DNA from: Symsagittifera roscoffensis
Lineage: Eukaryota; Xenacoelomorpha; Acoela; Convolutidae
Assembly (NCBI RefSeq): GCF_963678635.1
Contig: NC_087067.1
Span: 50,214,233 to 50,278,232, forward strand
Reading direction: 5' to 3'
DNA length: 64,000 nucleotides
Positions 1 to 11,185 of the stretch are shown piece by piece. The notes below the pieces were generated by a model. It ran no database searches and was not told where the DNA came from. It was given only the letters and a program-made list of their open reading frames with translations. Every line of letters begins with the position of its first letter. Position 1 is the stretch's first letter. The position numbers and the translations under genes were made by a program.

Positions 1-184
1 GTAATTTGTTGTAAGGAAACTTACATCATAGTTCATTTTCTACAACAACTCTTTAGAATTCCTACAAAATCTATGCATTTACCATATAGAAAACTTACCA
101 TATGGAACACGTTTTTTTAAAAAAAATTTTAAGTTCTGCTGATCGCACTAAGCTGAGGCAAATAGAGTTTATCAACAATAAGTT

Positions 185-495
185 TTGTTGTTTCGACAAT
201 TTTTGAAGAAAATGACGGAAGAGTTGTGCTCGGGTGGTATTTTCTCCGGACAAATTCTAATTTTTCAGCAAGCCTTTATGAGGATTTTTTTTTAAAAATC
301 AGCAGAAAAGTAGTCTCTTTTTCCTTCCCCCCCCCCCCACTTGCAAATTTGTTCATGTAAATTTGTTGACTACATTGTCCGATTGTTATGAAAATTTACA
401 TACAGACTAATAACGCCACGACAAACATATTTTGTATTCTTACTCAACCTCGTAAAACCACTCGTTACACTAATATTTTGAAGCTCGTGTGATGT

Positions 496-526
<31 letters not shown>

Positions 527-905
527 GGGAAGGAAAAAGAGCCGAAAAATATTGTTGTTATCTGCTCAAATTTAAAAAGATATTTTTTCTGTGATTAGTT
601 TTTGTAAATTTATAGGTGTTTAAAAATAGCAACTTTTGGCCAATTTGATCAAGTATTAGATAATTAGATTTAATCCGACTTAGAAATCGTTTCAATTTTA
701 ATTGCGGCTTGCTATTTGTTTCATTGAACATTTTGGTAAATGCAAAAATTTTTTCTATGTGCTTTACAATTATGGTTTTCAAAAAAATCTCAATTTTTTT
801 TAATATATTTTTTTTCGAAAACTTCCTTTGTTTTTTTTTTACAATTACTGCAGAATAGATCCTAAAATGCAGTCACAACACTTAACAGTTTAACCTGCTA
901 CGATA
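185..905 (+). repeat. Rep-A repeat, diverged copy split by a MITE
   Basis: This stretch aligns by eye with the Rep-A family that recurs at 7.9, 9.9, 10.6, 22.6, 23.2 and 30.2-30.5 kb. Shared words include GTGCTCGGGTGG near the start, TTTGGCCAATTTG in the middle and a TTACTGC..ATAGATCCTAAAA block near the end. It is interrupted at 313-544 by a MITE-B copy. It is the most diverged Rep-A copy in the window and has no coding potential. Confidence 0.6.
313..544. mobile_element. MITE-B copy 1 (TIR element with C/G tracts)
   Basis: The left end reads TCTCTTTTTCCTT followed by a C-run. The right end is a long G-run followed by AAGGAAAAAGAGCCG, so the ends are inverted repeats. The same architecture and length recur at 6,274-6,489 and 8,429-8,659. 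The interior includes a (GT)n tract. No ORF and no clear target duplication are visible. A non-autonomous DNA transposon is the most likely identity. Confidence 0.65.
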
Positions 906-3900
906 TTCTTATTTCTTCTAAAATTTTTTACACACTGAAAGCAATTCTTGTTGAGTTCAACGTTCAGTAGCCAGAGTAATTTCAATGAGTTTTTGCAGCG
1001 ATCGGTGCGAATGATTATTTAAATGACAATTGAAGAAACAGTTAGCATTTTTTTGAGATGAGTCATTTTGGTATATAAAAATACTCAAAAACAACTAAAC
1101 CCTTGGTTAAAAAGTAAAAAGTTGCTTTTTATGTCGAGGCTGGAAAAAAAATTCATTTGATTTTCGCTTAAATGTTTTATTCTCTTTATTCACTTTGTTT
1201 GTACATTTTATAGCTGTTCCGAATTTCAACTACTTACCAATTTATGTAGATATATATTTGTTATAGATGCATTGCGCGATTCAATATCAATTTGTGTTGG
1301 ACTGGTGCCACATCAGACTAGTCATCGGCAGAAATAAAAAAAATCAAAGAATATATATTCAAAGAGATAAAATACTTTTGCAAAAATTGGAAGCCTAAAA
1401 CTTTCCCTTCAATCCCGAAATTAGAAAAAGCATTAGACTAAAAATTAGAGTCCCGATGAGCTGACCACCGTGAATTTTTGGTGGAAATGTTGATTATGTG
1501 CAAAAAAAATTAAAAAATCTATATATAGGGAAAGAGCACCTCGAACGCCCTGAAAGTATGCCGGAGAAAATATAAAGATATAACATTTCCATTGAAACCA
1601 TAGTTACAAACTAGTTTAATTGCAAACTATAAAAGCTTACTGATAGCTATAATATAACGCAAAACAGGGCACAGAGTTGAACTCGCTTGCTTCTCGAGCA
1701 TGTTATTGGAAAATCTTTTGGAAAAATGAAAAAAAATTTCCACACAAAATTCTGACAAAAAAATTGGTTGTTATGGAATCAAGCGACAAAGTGTTAGCTT
1801 TGATAGAAAAATCTGCCTAGTTTTCAAGCAAATGTTTTTCAGTTCCAAATCGATGACAGAATGAGGAATTCGGTTCAAATTTTGCGAGGGAAAAAGACAA
1901 ATTGTGTGAAATCCAAACCATCAGTGCAAACTTTGCCGAGTGTGGCGAAAAAAACTTAAAGGCTACTTACAAGAAATTTTTAAAAAATAGTTTTTTTTTC
2001 TCGAAAAACTGTACAATCACCCGGAATGGTTTGTCTCCTTGAACCAGAAAACAACATTGAGTTATTGAGAAAACGAACATCCCACGTTGATCTCCTTTGA
2101 TTAACCAGTGCTATTTCATTAAAAACTTATAGAAAATCATCAAAAGTTCAATGAACGAAAAATAACAATTTGAATAAGTTCATTGACAATTTTTGCCGAA
2201 TAACTTTATCGATTATTATCGATGTCACAATCATCAAATTGGTACAAAAACTTTTTGAAACAGCGATGAGTCGCTGTGATCATTACAAAATTTTTTCGTA
2301 ATTGCTACTTTTCAAGTTTTGTTGCCAAAATTTGTTTTCAATCAGTTAGATGCGCTGACTTGACGAAATTGTTTTGTTGCAAAGGAGAAATTCAAGACCA
2401 ATCATATTAAAGTTCTAGCGGCTGCCAGAGCAAAAAAAAATACAAGAAAAGTTTAGACAGTTTCAAAAACATTCTTTGTTAGTTAATATACTTTTGTTAA
2501 TTTAACGCGTTAATTGAAAACCTGACTGTTCATAAATGATTCATCAATGTTTCGGCATTAATGAAATCTCAACCGGGACTTTAAATATTTGAAGTCAAAT
2601 AGGACAAAAAATATATATTTTTTTGCCAAAGTAGTGTTTGGCTTGTTTGTCCAAAGTTCAAGATCTGTGGAAACCTTTTACGAGCCATTTAAAGATTTTG
2701 AATTAACATTTCTTAGAGTTCCCTGTATCCTTTTAAAATGAAAGCTCGAATTGTATGTTGAATCAATCCAAGAAAAGGAATACAAGGAATACAAAAACGA
2801 ATGGATTCAATATACAATGAGAGATATCATTTTTAACGGACACGAGGAACTCTTGCAAATGATAAATCAAACTATGTAAATTAATCAAAAAGGTGTTCAA
2901 GTTTTTTTTTTAATTTTAACGCAAGTATTTTAGAAGTCAGTGATGAAATTAGACATTCCGTGATAAGCAAACGCAAACCCAGTCATTTTTTTTCCAATTC
3001 GTTCAAAAATAGTTCAATTTTTTTTCTCCTTAAAATATCTGAACTTCTTAGCCATAAAAAAGGGTATATTTGTACAGAATGCAAAGGCAGCCAGAAAGTA
3101 ATCTTTAAGGCAGGAGGATGAAAAATTCATGAATTTTTGCTGCAATAAAAGCTGCATAAAGATACTGTGTCTTGGATGACATTGATCTCATTCGTGAAAA
3201 AAACTGATTGAAAGGCAATACAACGTCATCGAAAACGTAAAATTTTCAGGCAACTTGTATTGGAACAAAAAACTCATCAAATTTTTATCCTTGATTATTT
3301 TTGGCTGCTTTCGCTTTATGCACAAAAATACCTCTACCATCATCTCTAAAATATTTGCGTTAATATTCAAAAAAGATTGAAGATTTAGGATTTTTCAAGC
3401 TTCGTAATTTATATTATTTCCATTTTCGTTGTTAATTGTGCTTTTAAAAAAATATTCATGGCATTGAGGATGAAATAAGGAATCCTAATTAAAATAAAAT
3501 AGGTTATCTTACTGTAAAATTAATACGGATCTACCAAAAAAAAATGAATAACAAATAGCGGACTTGGAATATCGGCAGGTTTGGGAGAGGATTGTAAAAA
3601 TGGTAGGCTAACAAAAATTTTATCGACAATATTGTTTTCTTAAGCCTTTTTCAGTTGATTTCTGAAGTTCAGTATCTTTTCCGGGGCAAAGAAGGGAAAT
3701 AGATAAAATTTTTACAATAGTTTTATAATTGAGTTTTGCCTTCAGCAGTTTGTGATACTCGAACTACAATCGTCCACATTATTTATACTAAAGTGTCGAT
3801 TATATTTTTCTATGCCCCGTTAAGTTGGAACTGAGTAGCGACAAGACTAGGTTTTAATTTTTTAGCCGATACGGTGGAGTCACAATAATCTGTCCTTGCT

Positions 3901-3933
3901 TCTTGAATTGGCTCAAAGCTGCACAAAATTTAT
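906..3933. other. AT-rich intergenic DNA, no gene seen
   Basis: No convincing exon, RNA gene or transposon terminus was found here on either strand. The longest open frame, 3,188-3,370 on the minus strand (60 codons), shows no recognisable motif and is not credible as a gene. Poly-A/T runs are common. Confidence 0.5.
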
Positions 3934-4329
3934 GGAAATCCTCACAATTAAGGGAAGCTTATGACAGAGTCTAATTTTGTATCTCAAGTTTTTCTGCTTC
4001 TAAAATGTACTTTTTCTGAAGCAATCTCAATTTTTATAAATTTTGTGCATCCACATACGAGAAAGAACCAGCATACAAGTGCGCAACATTTTAGGGAGCG
4101 CTGATCTTAATAGTAACATGTAATTTAATTATTCTTTGAGGGGGTTTTTTGTTTCGACTCCAGCGCTCCGTAAAGAGTTGCGCACTCGTATGTTGGTTTT
4201 TTTTCGTATATGGATGAACGAAATTGATAACAGTCGAGATTACTTAAGAAAAAGTACATTTCAGAAGCAGAAAAACTTGAGATGCAAAATCAGACTCTGT
4301 CATAAGCTTACCTTAATTGTGAGGATTTC
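3934..4329. repeat. Long inverted repeat (about 170-bp arms, 57-bp spacer)
   Basis: 3,934-4,103 is closely matched by the reverse complement of 4,161-4,329. Shared arm blocks include CAGCGCTCC, AAAAAGTACATT, AGAAGCAGAAAAACTTGAGA and GACTCTGTCATAAGCTT. An RNA read through the locus would form a hairpin of about 170 bp with scattered mismatches. It could be a foldback element or a source of double-stranded RNA. The 79-codon open frame at 4,136-4,375 lies in the right arm and is not a gene. Confidence 0.8.
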
Positions 4330-4360
4330 AATATATTTTTTGAAGGTCGATGGCTCCAGG

Positions 4361-4834
4361 CAGGGGCGGATCTAGGATTTTCTCGAGCGGATTTTCAAAT
4401 AAATTTTGTCGACCTTTTTTTTAGCTTGACCAAATTGATTTTTTGAGCTCCCTTACACCATTGTGTTTGTAGCTGTTTTGGCAAAATTTTGTGCACCGCA
4501 GGCAAAATTTTAAAATAACAAGCCGAAAAAGGCTTTTTATAGGCAGCTTTTGGAAAAATTTACTCAAAAATCACGTTTTTTCGGTGCGCCCCTCCCCCTT
4601 CAAAATTAGTACTTATTGGCGCCAAAGACGCCTTTAGAAAACTATTAAGGTCCATCACCAAAAAAGGAATTTTTAAAATAGTGCAAAGGGGGGAACCTTT
4701 GTGTCGTCAGGGGGTCGAATCCCTGAGGATAAGTGTCCGCCGAGGATAAGTGTCCGTCAATTGCTTTTCTTTCTGAACAGCTCGTGTGTTTTTTTTAGGA
4801 TTAAGGCTATTAATTATCATAACATATCCAAAAA
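4361..4834. other. Intergenic stretch with a hAT-like terminus at 4,361
   Basis: At 4,361-4,380 the sequence CAGGGGCGGATCTAGGATTT resembles the terminal inverted repeat of many hAT-type non-autonomous elements in invertebrates, recalled from general knowledge. No matching inverted end was found downstream, so this is at best a one-ended remnant. The rest of the interval up to the CAP exon is non-coding. Confidence 0.35.
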
Positions 4835-6179
4835 ATGGAAATAAGTGACGCTAACATTGGAGAAGGTTGTACGCCTTCAATTGCTGGCAATTCCTTGTTG
4901 GTAATGGTCAGCAAACAGACAACTTCAATTGAATGTGCTTATCGTCAGTTTGGACCATATCCACCCGTTAGTGACACAGGTAAATTTAAATTGAAAAGAC
5001 TTTTAACTTAATGAATGACATTGAGTGCAATTTTTATACTGTTTCTCCTAAGCTAAAACTGAGGTTTCATAAGTGTTAGAATTTATACCGGTAAATCATT
5101 AAGCTTTGAAAGGGCTTTCCGAAAGTTCAAGGGCACGGGCAACCTTGTTTAGTTTCATTACAGGTTTTGTCTACAATATCTATTTTGCCTGCTTCTTCAA
5201 TTCAAGTTCAAACTTGAAAGGGGACCAAAAACAAAATACTTACACGGGCGATACTTTGTTCGATTATGAGCAGTATAAAATTATCCAGAATGTGACAAGG
5301 AATCGCTATCAACTGTTATTCGAATCTTGCATAGAAAACTTCGATAACAACAAACTTATCAGCAAAATAAATTTACTGAGGGGTTCTGGCCTTCAATTGT
5401 TGAATTTTACAACGAAGCTAGAACCTTTTCTTCTGAAATATGCTGGTGGTGAAAATTTAACAAAGAGTATAAACAAAGAGTTGGCCTTATTTTTGGAGTT
5501 GAGATTTGAAAAATCAAGCATAACAGATGATTCAATTGCTAATATGTCAGTTAAACACTGGATCAAAGAATCCATCCAAAATTACAGATACCCAGGAGCA
5601 GATTCGTTCATTACCAATGATTGCGGAAGTTTGAGTCAAACCGAGTCAGATTTAGTAACGAACCCTTTCGTATTGATGACATCAAAACTCACTGAAAGTG
5701 TTGGCTGCAAAAAACTTGCAGTTCCAGAAGTGACCAGCAATTTAACTTACATTTATCTTGCATGTCAGTTTGAGCAATCGGAAAACTTTGAGCCATCTTG
5801 CAAAACAGATAAATGCATCTTTGGCGATTCTAGTTACAATAAGTTTTGCGAGGTTGGATTTTGGAAGCAAACTTATCCTGAATCTTTTGATCTCGACAGC
5901 GAGACTGTCCATCTGCAGCCTTGTAACAGCAGAATAGGTTGTCCAATCATTTCTTCAGATTACAGCGATGCCTTTGATATCACCACATCTACAAAATATC
6001 CGGATATTTTTGGGTACCCGGATTCGAACCCGCCTTCAAATCCGGTTGAATCTTCATCTGCCGAGCCTTCTAAGAAGAGAAGAAAACGCCGAAAACCAAA
6101 TGCAAAAACCGTGTTTAATATTAAATGTCATTTTATATACTTGATGTCCTGCTTTTGCTCTATTTTAAATCTAAATTAA
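4835..6179 (+). CDS. Secreted-type CAP (SCP/TAPS) protein with 1.5 CAP domains
   Basis: Two exons are supported: 4,835-4,979 and 5,164-6,179, joined across a GT-AG intron (4,980-5,163) with acceptor TTTCATTACAG. Phases match, and the join restores a CAP C-terminal half (GCTPSIAGN..SIECAYRQ..YFACFF) that parallels the second domain (DCGSLS..NPFVLM..SVGCKKL..YIYLACQF). The second domain has the GENL element and a WIKESIQNY helix. CAP proteins are secreted effectors or allergens, abundant in nematodes. The usual GHFTQxVW histidine motif is replaced by NPFVLMTSK, so the classic pocket is probably absent. The tail is lysine/arginine-rich (KKRRKRRK) and then hydrophobic. An in-frame stop at 4,820 means the first domain lacks its N-terminal half and signal peptide here. 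Either the upstream exons are lost or ATG 4,835 starts a truncated gene. Confidence 0.6.
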
Positions 6180-6273
6180 TTAAGACAACACTTTTTTCCA
6201 ATTCTCAAGTTAATCTTTTTTTTTTTAGTCATTTTTCGAGTTCAACTTCAAAACTTCGATACAAATGTTTTAT

Positions 6274-6489
6274 CGGCTCTTTTTCCTTTTCTCCCCCACC
6301 TCACACAAGCATCAATTTTATGGTCTAAGGAGTGGTTTTACAAGGTTGATTATGAAGATCAAATATGTTTGCCATGGCCTAATCAGTCTACATGTCAACA
6401 TTTTCATGACAATCGGACGATGTAGACAGTAATTTGAATTATAAAAATTTGCAGGTGGGGGGGGGGGGGCGGGTTAGGAAAAAGAGCCG
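6274..6489. mobile_element. MITE-B copy 2
   Basis: The left TIR starts CGGCTCTTTTTCC and continues into CTCCCCCACC. The right end has GGTGGGGG..., then GGAAAAAGAGCCG. The ends are inverted repeats of at least 13 bp followed by complementary C- and G-rich subterminal tracts. The internal sequence ACAATCGGAC.ATGTAG is shared, inverted, with copy 1. It lies just 3' of the CAP gene. No clean target duplication could be defined. Confidence 0.7.
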
Positions 6490-7249
6490 TTTTTATCTAA
6501 CACTTACTTGCTGCAATTTGCAAGCTGCATAGATTAATTTATACGTAAAAACATATTTTCGAGAGAAAAAAAACACAAATCTAAGGTTACATAGCCAGAG
6601 GAATACTTTGACTTCCTGCTACGAACTTAAAAAGTCACGAGAAAAATATTTAAAATCTACTATTTTTGTAATAGCTAATCGACAGAAAAGCTGAAGCGTC
6701 GGATTGAGTAACAATGAACTGCAAACAATCCTTGAGTACCAGGCCAGGGCCCTAATATATACCCATCTAGGAATTCAAAGAAATCAACGCTGTTTACAAA
6801 ACTTTTGATAAAATCTGTGCAAACTTTTTGAATACTTTCACAGCGTCGCAAAATCATTTCTATGCTCAAAACAATTTTATCCAAAAAATATTTGAATGAA
6901 ATATTTTAAAGTTGTTGTCTATAACGCAATACAGACTCATTTTTTAACAAAAACAAAATATTTTTTTTGTAAGTTTCCTGCAAAAAGATTTGAAATTGTC
7001 TTGCAAAAACAAATGAAATTTAGAATTTGTTTGGCTAGATCTGTGCTCCGCTTGCAAGAAGTAAATAAGATTTTTTAGGTAATTTTCACCTTTTCACATT
7101 TTTCTTATGAAAAAAACCCTATAATTGCAGCTTTTTTTGAAAAAAAAAATACCTTAAAATTTTCAGTTTGCCCCAAACAGACTTCGTTTTTTCCACTCCA
7201 TTCACGATAAAAAGTGCTCTTTTCCAATCTCAAATTTTTAAATTTTCTA
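6490..7249. other. Intergenic, no gene seen
   Basis: AT-rich sequence without recognised exons or element ends. Short open frames at 6,675-6,884 (minus) and 6,896-7,078 (plus) show no known motif. Confidence 0.45.
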
Positions 7250-7251
7250 TT

Positions 7252-7735
7252 TTATTGTAACGGAATATTTGTGCTCGGGTGAGTTTTTTTCTTCAGAAAG
7301 ATTTCGACTTTTTAACTAGCCTTTTTTGACAACATTTTTTTTATGTAATGTTGTGCTAAGCTTAGATTGGAAAAAATATTTCATCTGGCATCATTTTTCG
7401 TAAAGTTATGGGGTTTAAAGATTGCTATTTTGGCCAATTTGGGACAACTAACACGCGATATATTTCGAGCTATTAACGCGTCAGTGGAGATCTAATCCGC
7501 TTACTAATCGTTCCAAATTGGTTTATGGAGGCGTTTTACCGAAATTGAATTTTACTAAAAGTGAAGTATATCACTTTAAACTTTATATGGCGTGATTTTC
7601 ACCAAAAATTGATTTTCACAAAAAAATCTGAAATTAAAAAAATACTTTCATTTTTTTCATTACAATTAGTTTTTTATGCTATTACTGCTCCATAGATCTC
7701 ATCAGTCAGTCGGAACATTCAGCATCTGACGTGTT
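7252..7735 (+). repeat. Rep-A repeat copy
   Basis: This copy begins near GTAACGGAATATTTGTGCTC. It carries the family blocks TTTGGCCAATTTGGGACAA, CGCGATATATTTCG and CATAGATCTCATC, and ends near GGAACATTCAGCATCTGACG. Both terminal hairpins are degraded compared with the copies at 7.9 and 9.9 kb. Confidence 0.7.
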
Positions 7736-7890
7736 GTATCTGGGTTTTGGGTACCTGGGAATTAACTGATGTTAGCGTTTAACAAACATATGTGCAAAGT
7801 TAGTTTACATTTCCTTTGGTTAACTCAGGTTGTTTCAAACTTTAGCTTATGAGACATTGTATGGGTATTCTGCGACAGCGGATAATTTTT

Positions 7891-8375
7891 TGTGCCGACT
7901 TTCGTAACGAAAACAACGGAATAATTGTGCTTGGGGTGGGTTTTTTTTCTTCAGACAAATTTCTACTTTTTAACAAGCCATTTTTGACGGAATTTTTTTA
8001 AATCATTCAAAAGTTATGTTGTCCTGGGCTTAAATATGAAAAGATATTTTACCTGTGATTCTTCTTAGTTATGGGGGTTTAAAGTTTAGAGAATGCAATT
8101 TCGGCCAACTCGGGGCAATTAACAATATATTTTTGGGCTCCTAACGCGTAAGCGGAGATTTAATCTGTCTTAGATATTATTCCAAATTTGTTAAAGGAAG
8201 CTTATTTGCCATAATTTATTTGATAATAGGAAAAAAATTTATTACTTCGTCTTTTATCTCAATTTTTTTTTCATTCTAATTTATTACTATTAATTTTTTC
8301 ATGTTGTTAATGCTTCATAGACCTTAAAGGGCAGTCTGAACATTCAGAGATTTGACCTGATACGAGCAGTCTTGT
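7891..8375 (+). repeat. Rep-A repeat copy with terminal hairpins
   Basis: The start TGTGCCGACTTTCG is followed by TAACGAAA, the inverted motif typical of the family 5' end. The 3' end is GACCTGATACGAGCAGTCTTGT. Internal blocks match the other copies. It has no coding capacity. MITE-B copy 3 follows 54 bp downstream. Confidence 0.7.
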
Positions 8376-8428
8376 TTTTTTTCTAAAATTTTCCGAGCAA
8401 AAAATGGAAAGTATTTTGTAACAAAAAC

Positions 8429-8659
8429 CGGCTCTCCTCCACTTTTCCCCCACCTTTCAGAATTTCTAATTTTATAGTTGTTATACGTGTTATTATGGCT
8501 AAATGCATCTTGTAACAATGTAAAAAATGAAGATCAAATCTGTTCACAATTGTTAATATGTTCACTACGCCAAGTTTTAGTGCAATTTGACAATGACATA
8601 TTTTAATTTTTTTCAAAATTAAAATTTAAAAGTGTGGGGGTGGGGGTGGAAAAGAGCCT
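8429..8659. mobile_element. MITE-B copy 3
   Basis: The left end CGGCTCTCCTCCAC...CCCCCACC and right end GTGGGGGTGGGGGTGG, then AAAAGAGCC, form imperfect inverted repeats. The central ATGAAGATCAAATCTGTT and TTTGACAATGACAT words resemble copy 2. Length agrees with the other two copies (231 bp). Confidence 0.65.
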
Positions 8660-8871
8660 AATAATCTTGAAACAATTAGAGCTCAAATTCTTAAGAAGTA
8701 GTAAGAATTTTTTTAAAAAAATCCAAGATAGCGGTTTTTGGTCAGCCTGGTCTGGAAAGTTTGTAACAAAGACTACTATAGTCTCGCCCAAACACAGCAA
8801 AACCCAAAAAGTCGCACAAAACTCAAAAGTTTGATTAAGACAAAATTGATCTGGAACTTTATCAGCAAAAT

Positions 8872-9237
8872 GCAGATGAAAGTTGTGATCTTCAAGATTT
8901 AAGAGGGATGCACGCCGTCAATAGCTGCAAATCCTTTAGTGTTATTGGCTAGCCGCGAGACAACTTCGGTGGAATGAGTGAACATCAAATTTGGACCTGA
9001 AGCACAACTCAACGGTACGTCACTCCAGCTTACAATCGTATCTATTCTTACGACGATAGTTTGTTCACTTTTATGTGCGGTCATTGTGGCGTATCCCGAT
9101 GACACATCGGGCTTCAAATGTAACAAGACTGCTCGTATCGTTGAAACTGCTGAAAGTTTCGACTGCCCTATAAATTTTTGGTTTGACCCCGTACGTCTTA
9201 TCAGTACATATGTAAATCTTGTGAAAAATTGCTTGTG
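8872..9237 (+). pseudogene. Decayed CAP-domain paralogue
   Basis: At 8,906-9,014 one frame reads GCTPSIAANPLVLLASR followed by ETTSVE, a stop, and then VNIKFGPE. This parallels GCTPSIAGNSLLVMVSK..TSIECAYRQFGP in exon 1 of the CAP gene 4 kb upstream. The paralogue has TGA at the conserved cysteine codon (TGT in the intact gene). A GT donor at 9,015 sits at the same place as in the intact gene. The following sequence reads AVIVAYPDDTSGFKC, resembling the end of a CAP domain. It is a tandem paralogue now non-functional, at least in this exon. Confidence 0.55.
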
Positions 9238-9915
9238 AAATTGCTGGTTGTTTTTTGATAAACTATATTTGTGAACAATTTGGAACAAGTTTGAGAGCAA
9301 AATTATTTGCAACGCATAATAGTTCGCATTACGCTTTCAGCATCATATAAACAATCTTCAAAGCCCGAATAATATAATACAGAATATGGCAAAATTTGCA
9401 ATTTTCAAATCTGCAGAAGTGTGCTGAAACAATTGCACAAAAAATTTCAAATTTCGACGGGATTTGTTTTCTCATATCGCATTTTCCCACTAGACCCAAA
9501 AATCTCAAAAATCATAACATTACGAAACAAATTTTTTCACATGTAACATCTTTTAAGTTTGAGCCCAAGTTGCTAATAGTTTATAGATGATATGAACTCT
9601 CGTCAAAAACGAGTAAGAGCAGTTTTGCTGCTACAAAATTTTGCTCAATGCAAAATTTGGCAAATCTATCTATTGTTACCATTTGAATTCAATTTTTTTC
9701 TGTCCAGCTTTTCATTGGAGTGCAAGCTTTTTTGTTGAAAACTAATGCTTCCATCACCAAAATGTAAGTCAAAAATTACAGCACATACATTTTTTCTCTG
9801 AAGTTCGAAACAACAAGATTTGTCGTTGATGTTGCTACTGCTTTTTACTGTCTATGAACATCTTTTTGTTAATAAAAATGATTTAAAAAAATAAATTCAA
9901 ACAAACTTTGATTTT
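9238..9915. other. Intergenic, no gene seen
   Basis: AT-rich DNA between the CAP pseudogene and a Rep-A copy. No exon, RNA gene or repeat boundary was recognised. Confidence 0.45.
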
Positions 9916-10614
9916 TGTTCCGATTTTCGTAACGAAAGTAACGGAATATTTGTGCTCGGGGTCAGTTTTTTTTCCTCAGACAAACTTCGACTTTTCAATT
10001 AGCCATTTTTGACGGAATTTTATTTCTACATCATTCGAAAGCTATTGTTGTCCTAAGCTTAAATTTGAAAAATTATTTCGAGATTTTTTTCAAACAATTA
10101 TAGGGCTTTAAAGATTGCAATTTTTGCCAGTTTGGCCAATTTGGGACAATTAACGCGCGATATGTTTCGCGCTATTAACGCGTACTCGAGATTTAATCTG
10201 TCTAAAATTTGTTAAAAATTGGATCAAGGAAGCTTTTATGCCATAATTGATTTGTTAATAGGAAACAAAATCTATCACTTTGAACTTAATATGGCGTGTG
10301 GGGGATGATTTTTGCAAAAAAACCTAAACTTATTAAAAATTTATATTTTATCTTTTTTTTTCATTTAATTTTTTGTGTTATTTTATTTTGTTAACACTTG
10401 GAAGCTTACAATCGTATCTATTTTTACGACGATAGTTTGTTCGCTTTTATGTGCGGTCATTGTGGGGGAATGTTTTTACAAAAAATCTCACTTTTTTCTA
10501 GACAAAAAATAATTTTATTTTGTTACATTTGAATTTTTCATGTTAATAATGTTCCATAGACCTTAAAAGGCAATCGCAACGTTCAGGGCTTTGCCCTGAT
10601 ACGAGCAGTCTAGT
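9916..10614 (+). repeat. Rep-A copy containing a captured CAP-pseudogene fragment
   Basis: This copy has the family start TGTTCCGATTTTCG..ACGAAAGTAACGG and end CAGGGCTTTGCCCTG then ATACGAGCAGTCTAG. Inside it, 10,403-10,465 matches 9,027-9,089 of the CAP pseudogene with about two mismatches over 63 bp. The start hairpin, end hairpin and internal host fragment are features seen in Helitron-like elements, but no replication or helicase gene is present. Confidence 0.7.
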
Positions 10615-11185
10615 TCTTACGACTTTCGCAACGAAAGTAACAGAATATTTCTGCTCGGGGTGGGTTTTTTTCTTCAGACAAAATTCGACTTTTTAACAGA
10701 ATTTGTTCCATTTTTGACAGAATTTGTTTATATCATTCGAAAATTTTTACTGTCCTAAGCTTAAAGTTGAAAAGAGATTTCACTTGTGGTTTTTTTGTAC
10801 AATTATGGGGGTTTAAAGATTGCAATTTTGGCCAGTTTGGCCAATTTGGGACAATTAACGCGCGATATATTTCGCGCTATTAACGCGTAAGCGAGATTTA
10901 ATCTGTCTTAGAAATTATTCCAAATTAGTTCAAGGAAGCTTTTTTGCCATAATTTTTTTAATAGGAGCAAAATCTATCACTTTGTACTTAATATAGCGTG
11001 TGGGTGGATGATTTTTGCAAAAAAAAAACTTAAATTTATTAAAAATTTATATTTTATCTTTTTTTTTCATTTAATTTTTTGTGTTATTTTATTTTTTTAC
11101 ATTTAGTTTTTCATAATTTCACTGCTCTATAGACCTTAAAAGGCACTCGGAACATTCAGGGTTTTGTCCTGATACGAGCAGTTTT
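10615..11185 (+). repeat. Rep-A copy, head-to-tail with the preceding one
   Basis: It begins TTCTTACGACTTTCGCAACG, immediately after the end of the previous copy, and ends GATACGAGCAGTTTTG. It has the same internal order as the 9.9-kb copy but lacks the captured fragment. A head-to-tail pair suggests tandem insertion or rolling-circle multimerisation. Confidence 0.7.

Noticed and set aside
4136-4375. 79-codon plus-strand ORF
   Set aside because: It lies in the right arm of the long inverted repeat and has no domain.
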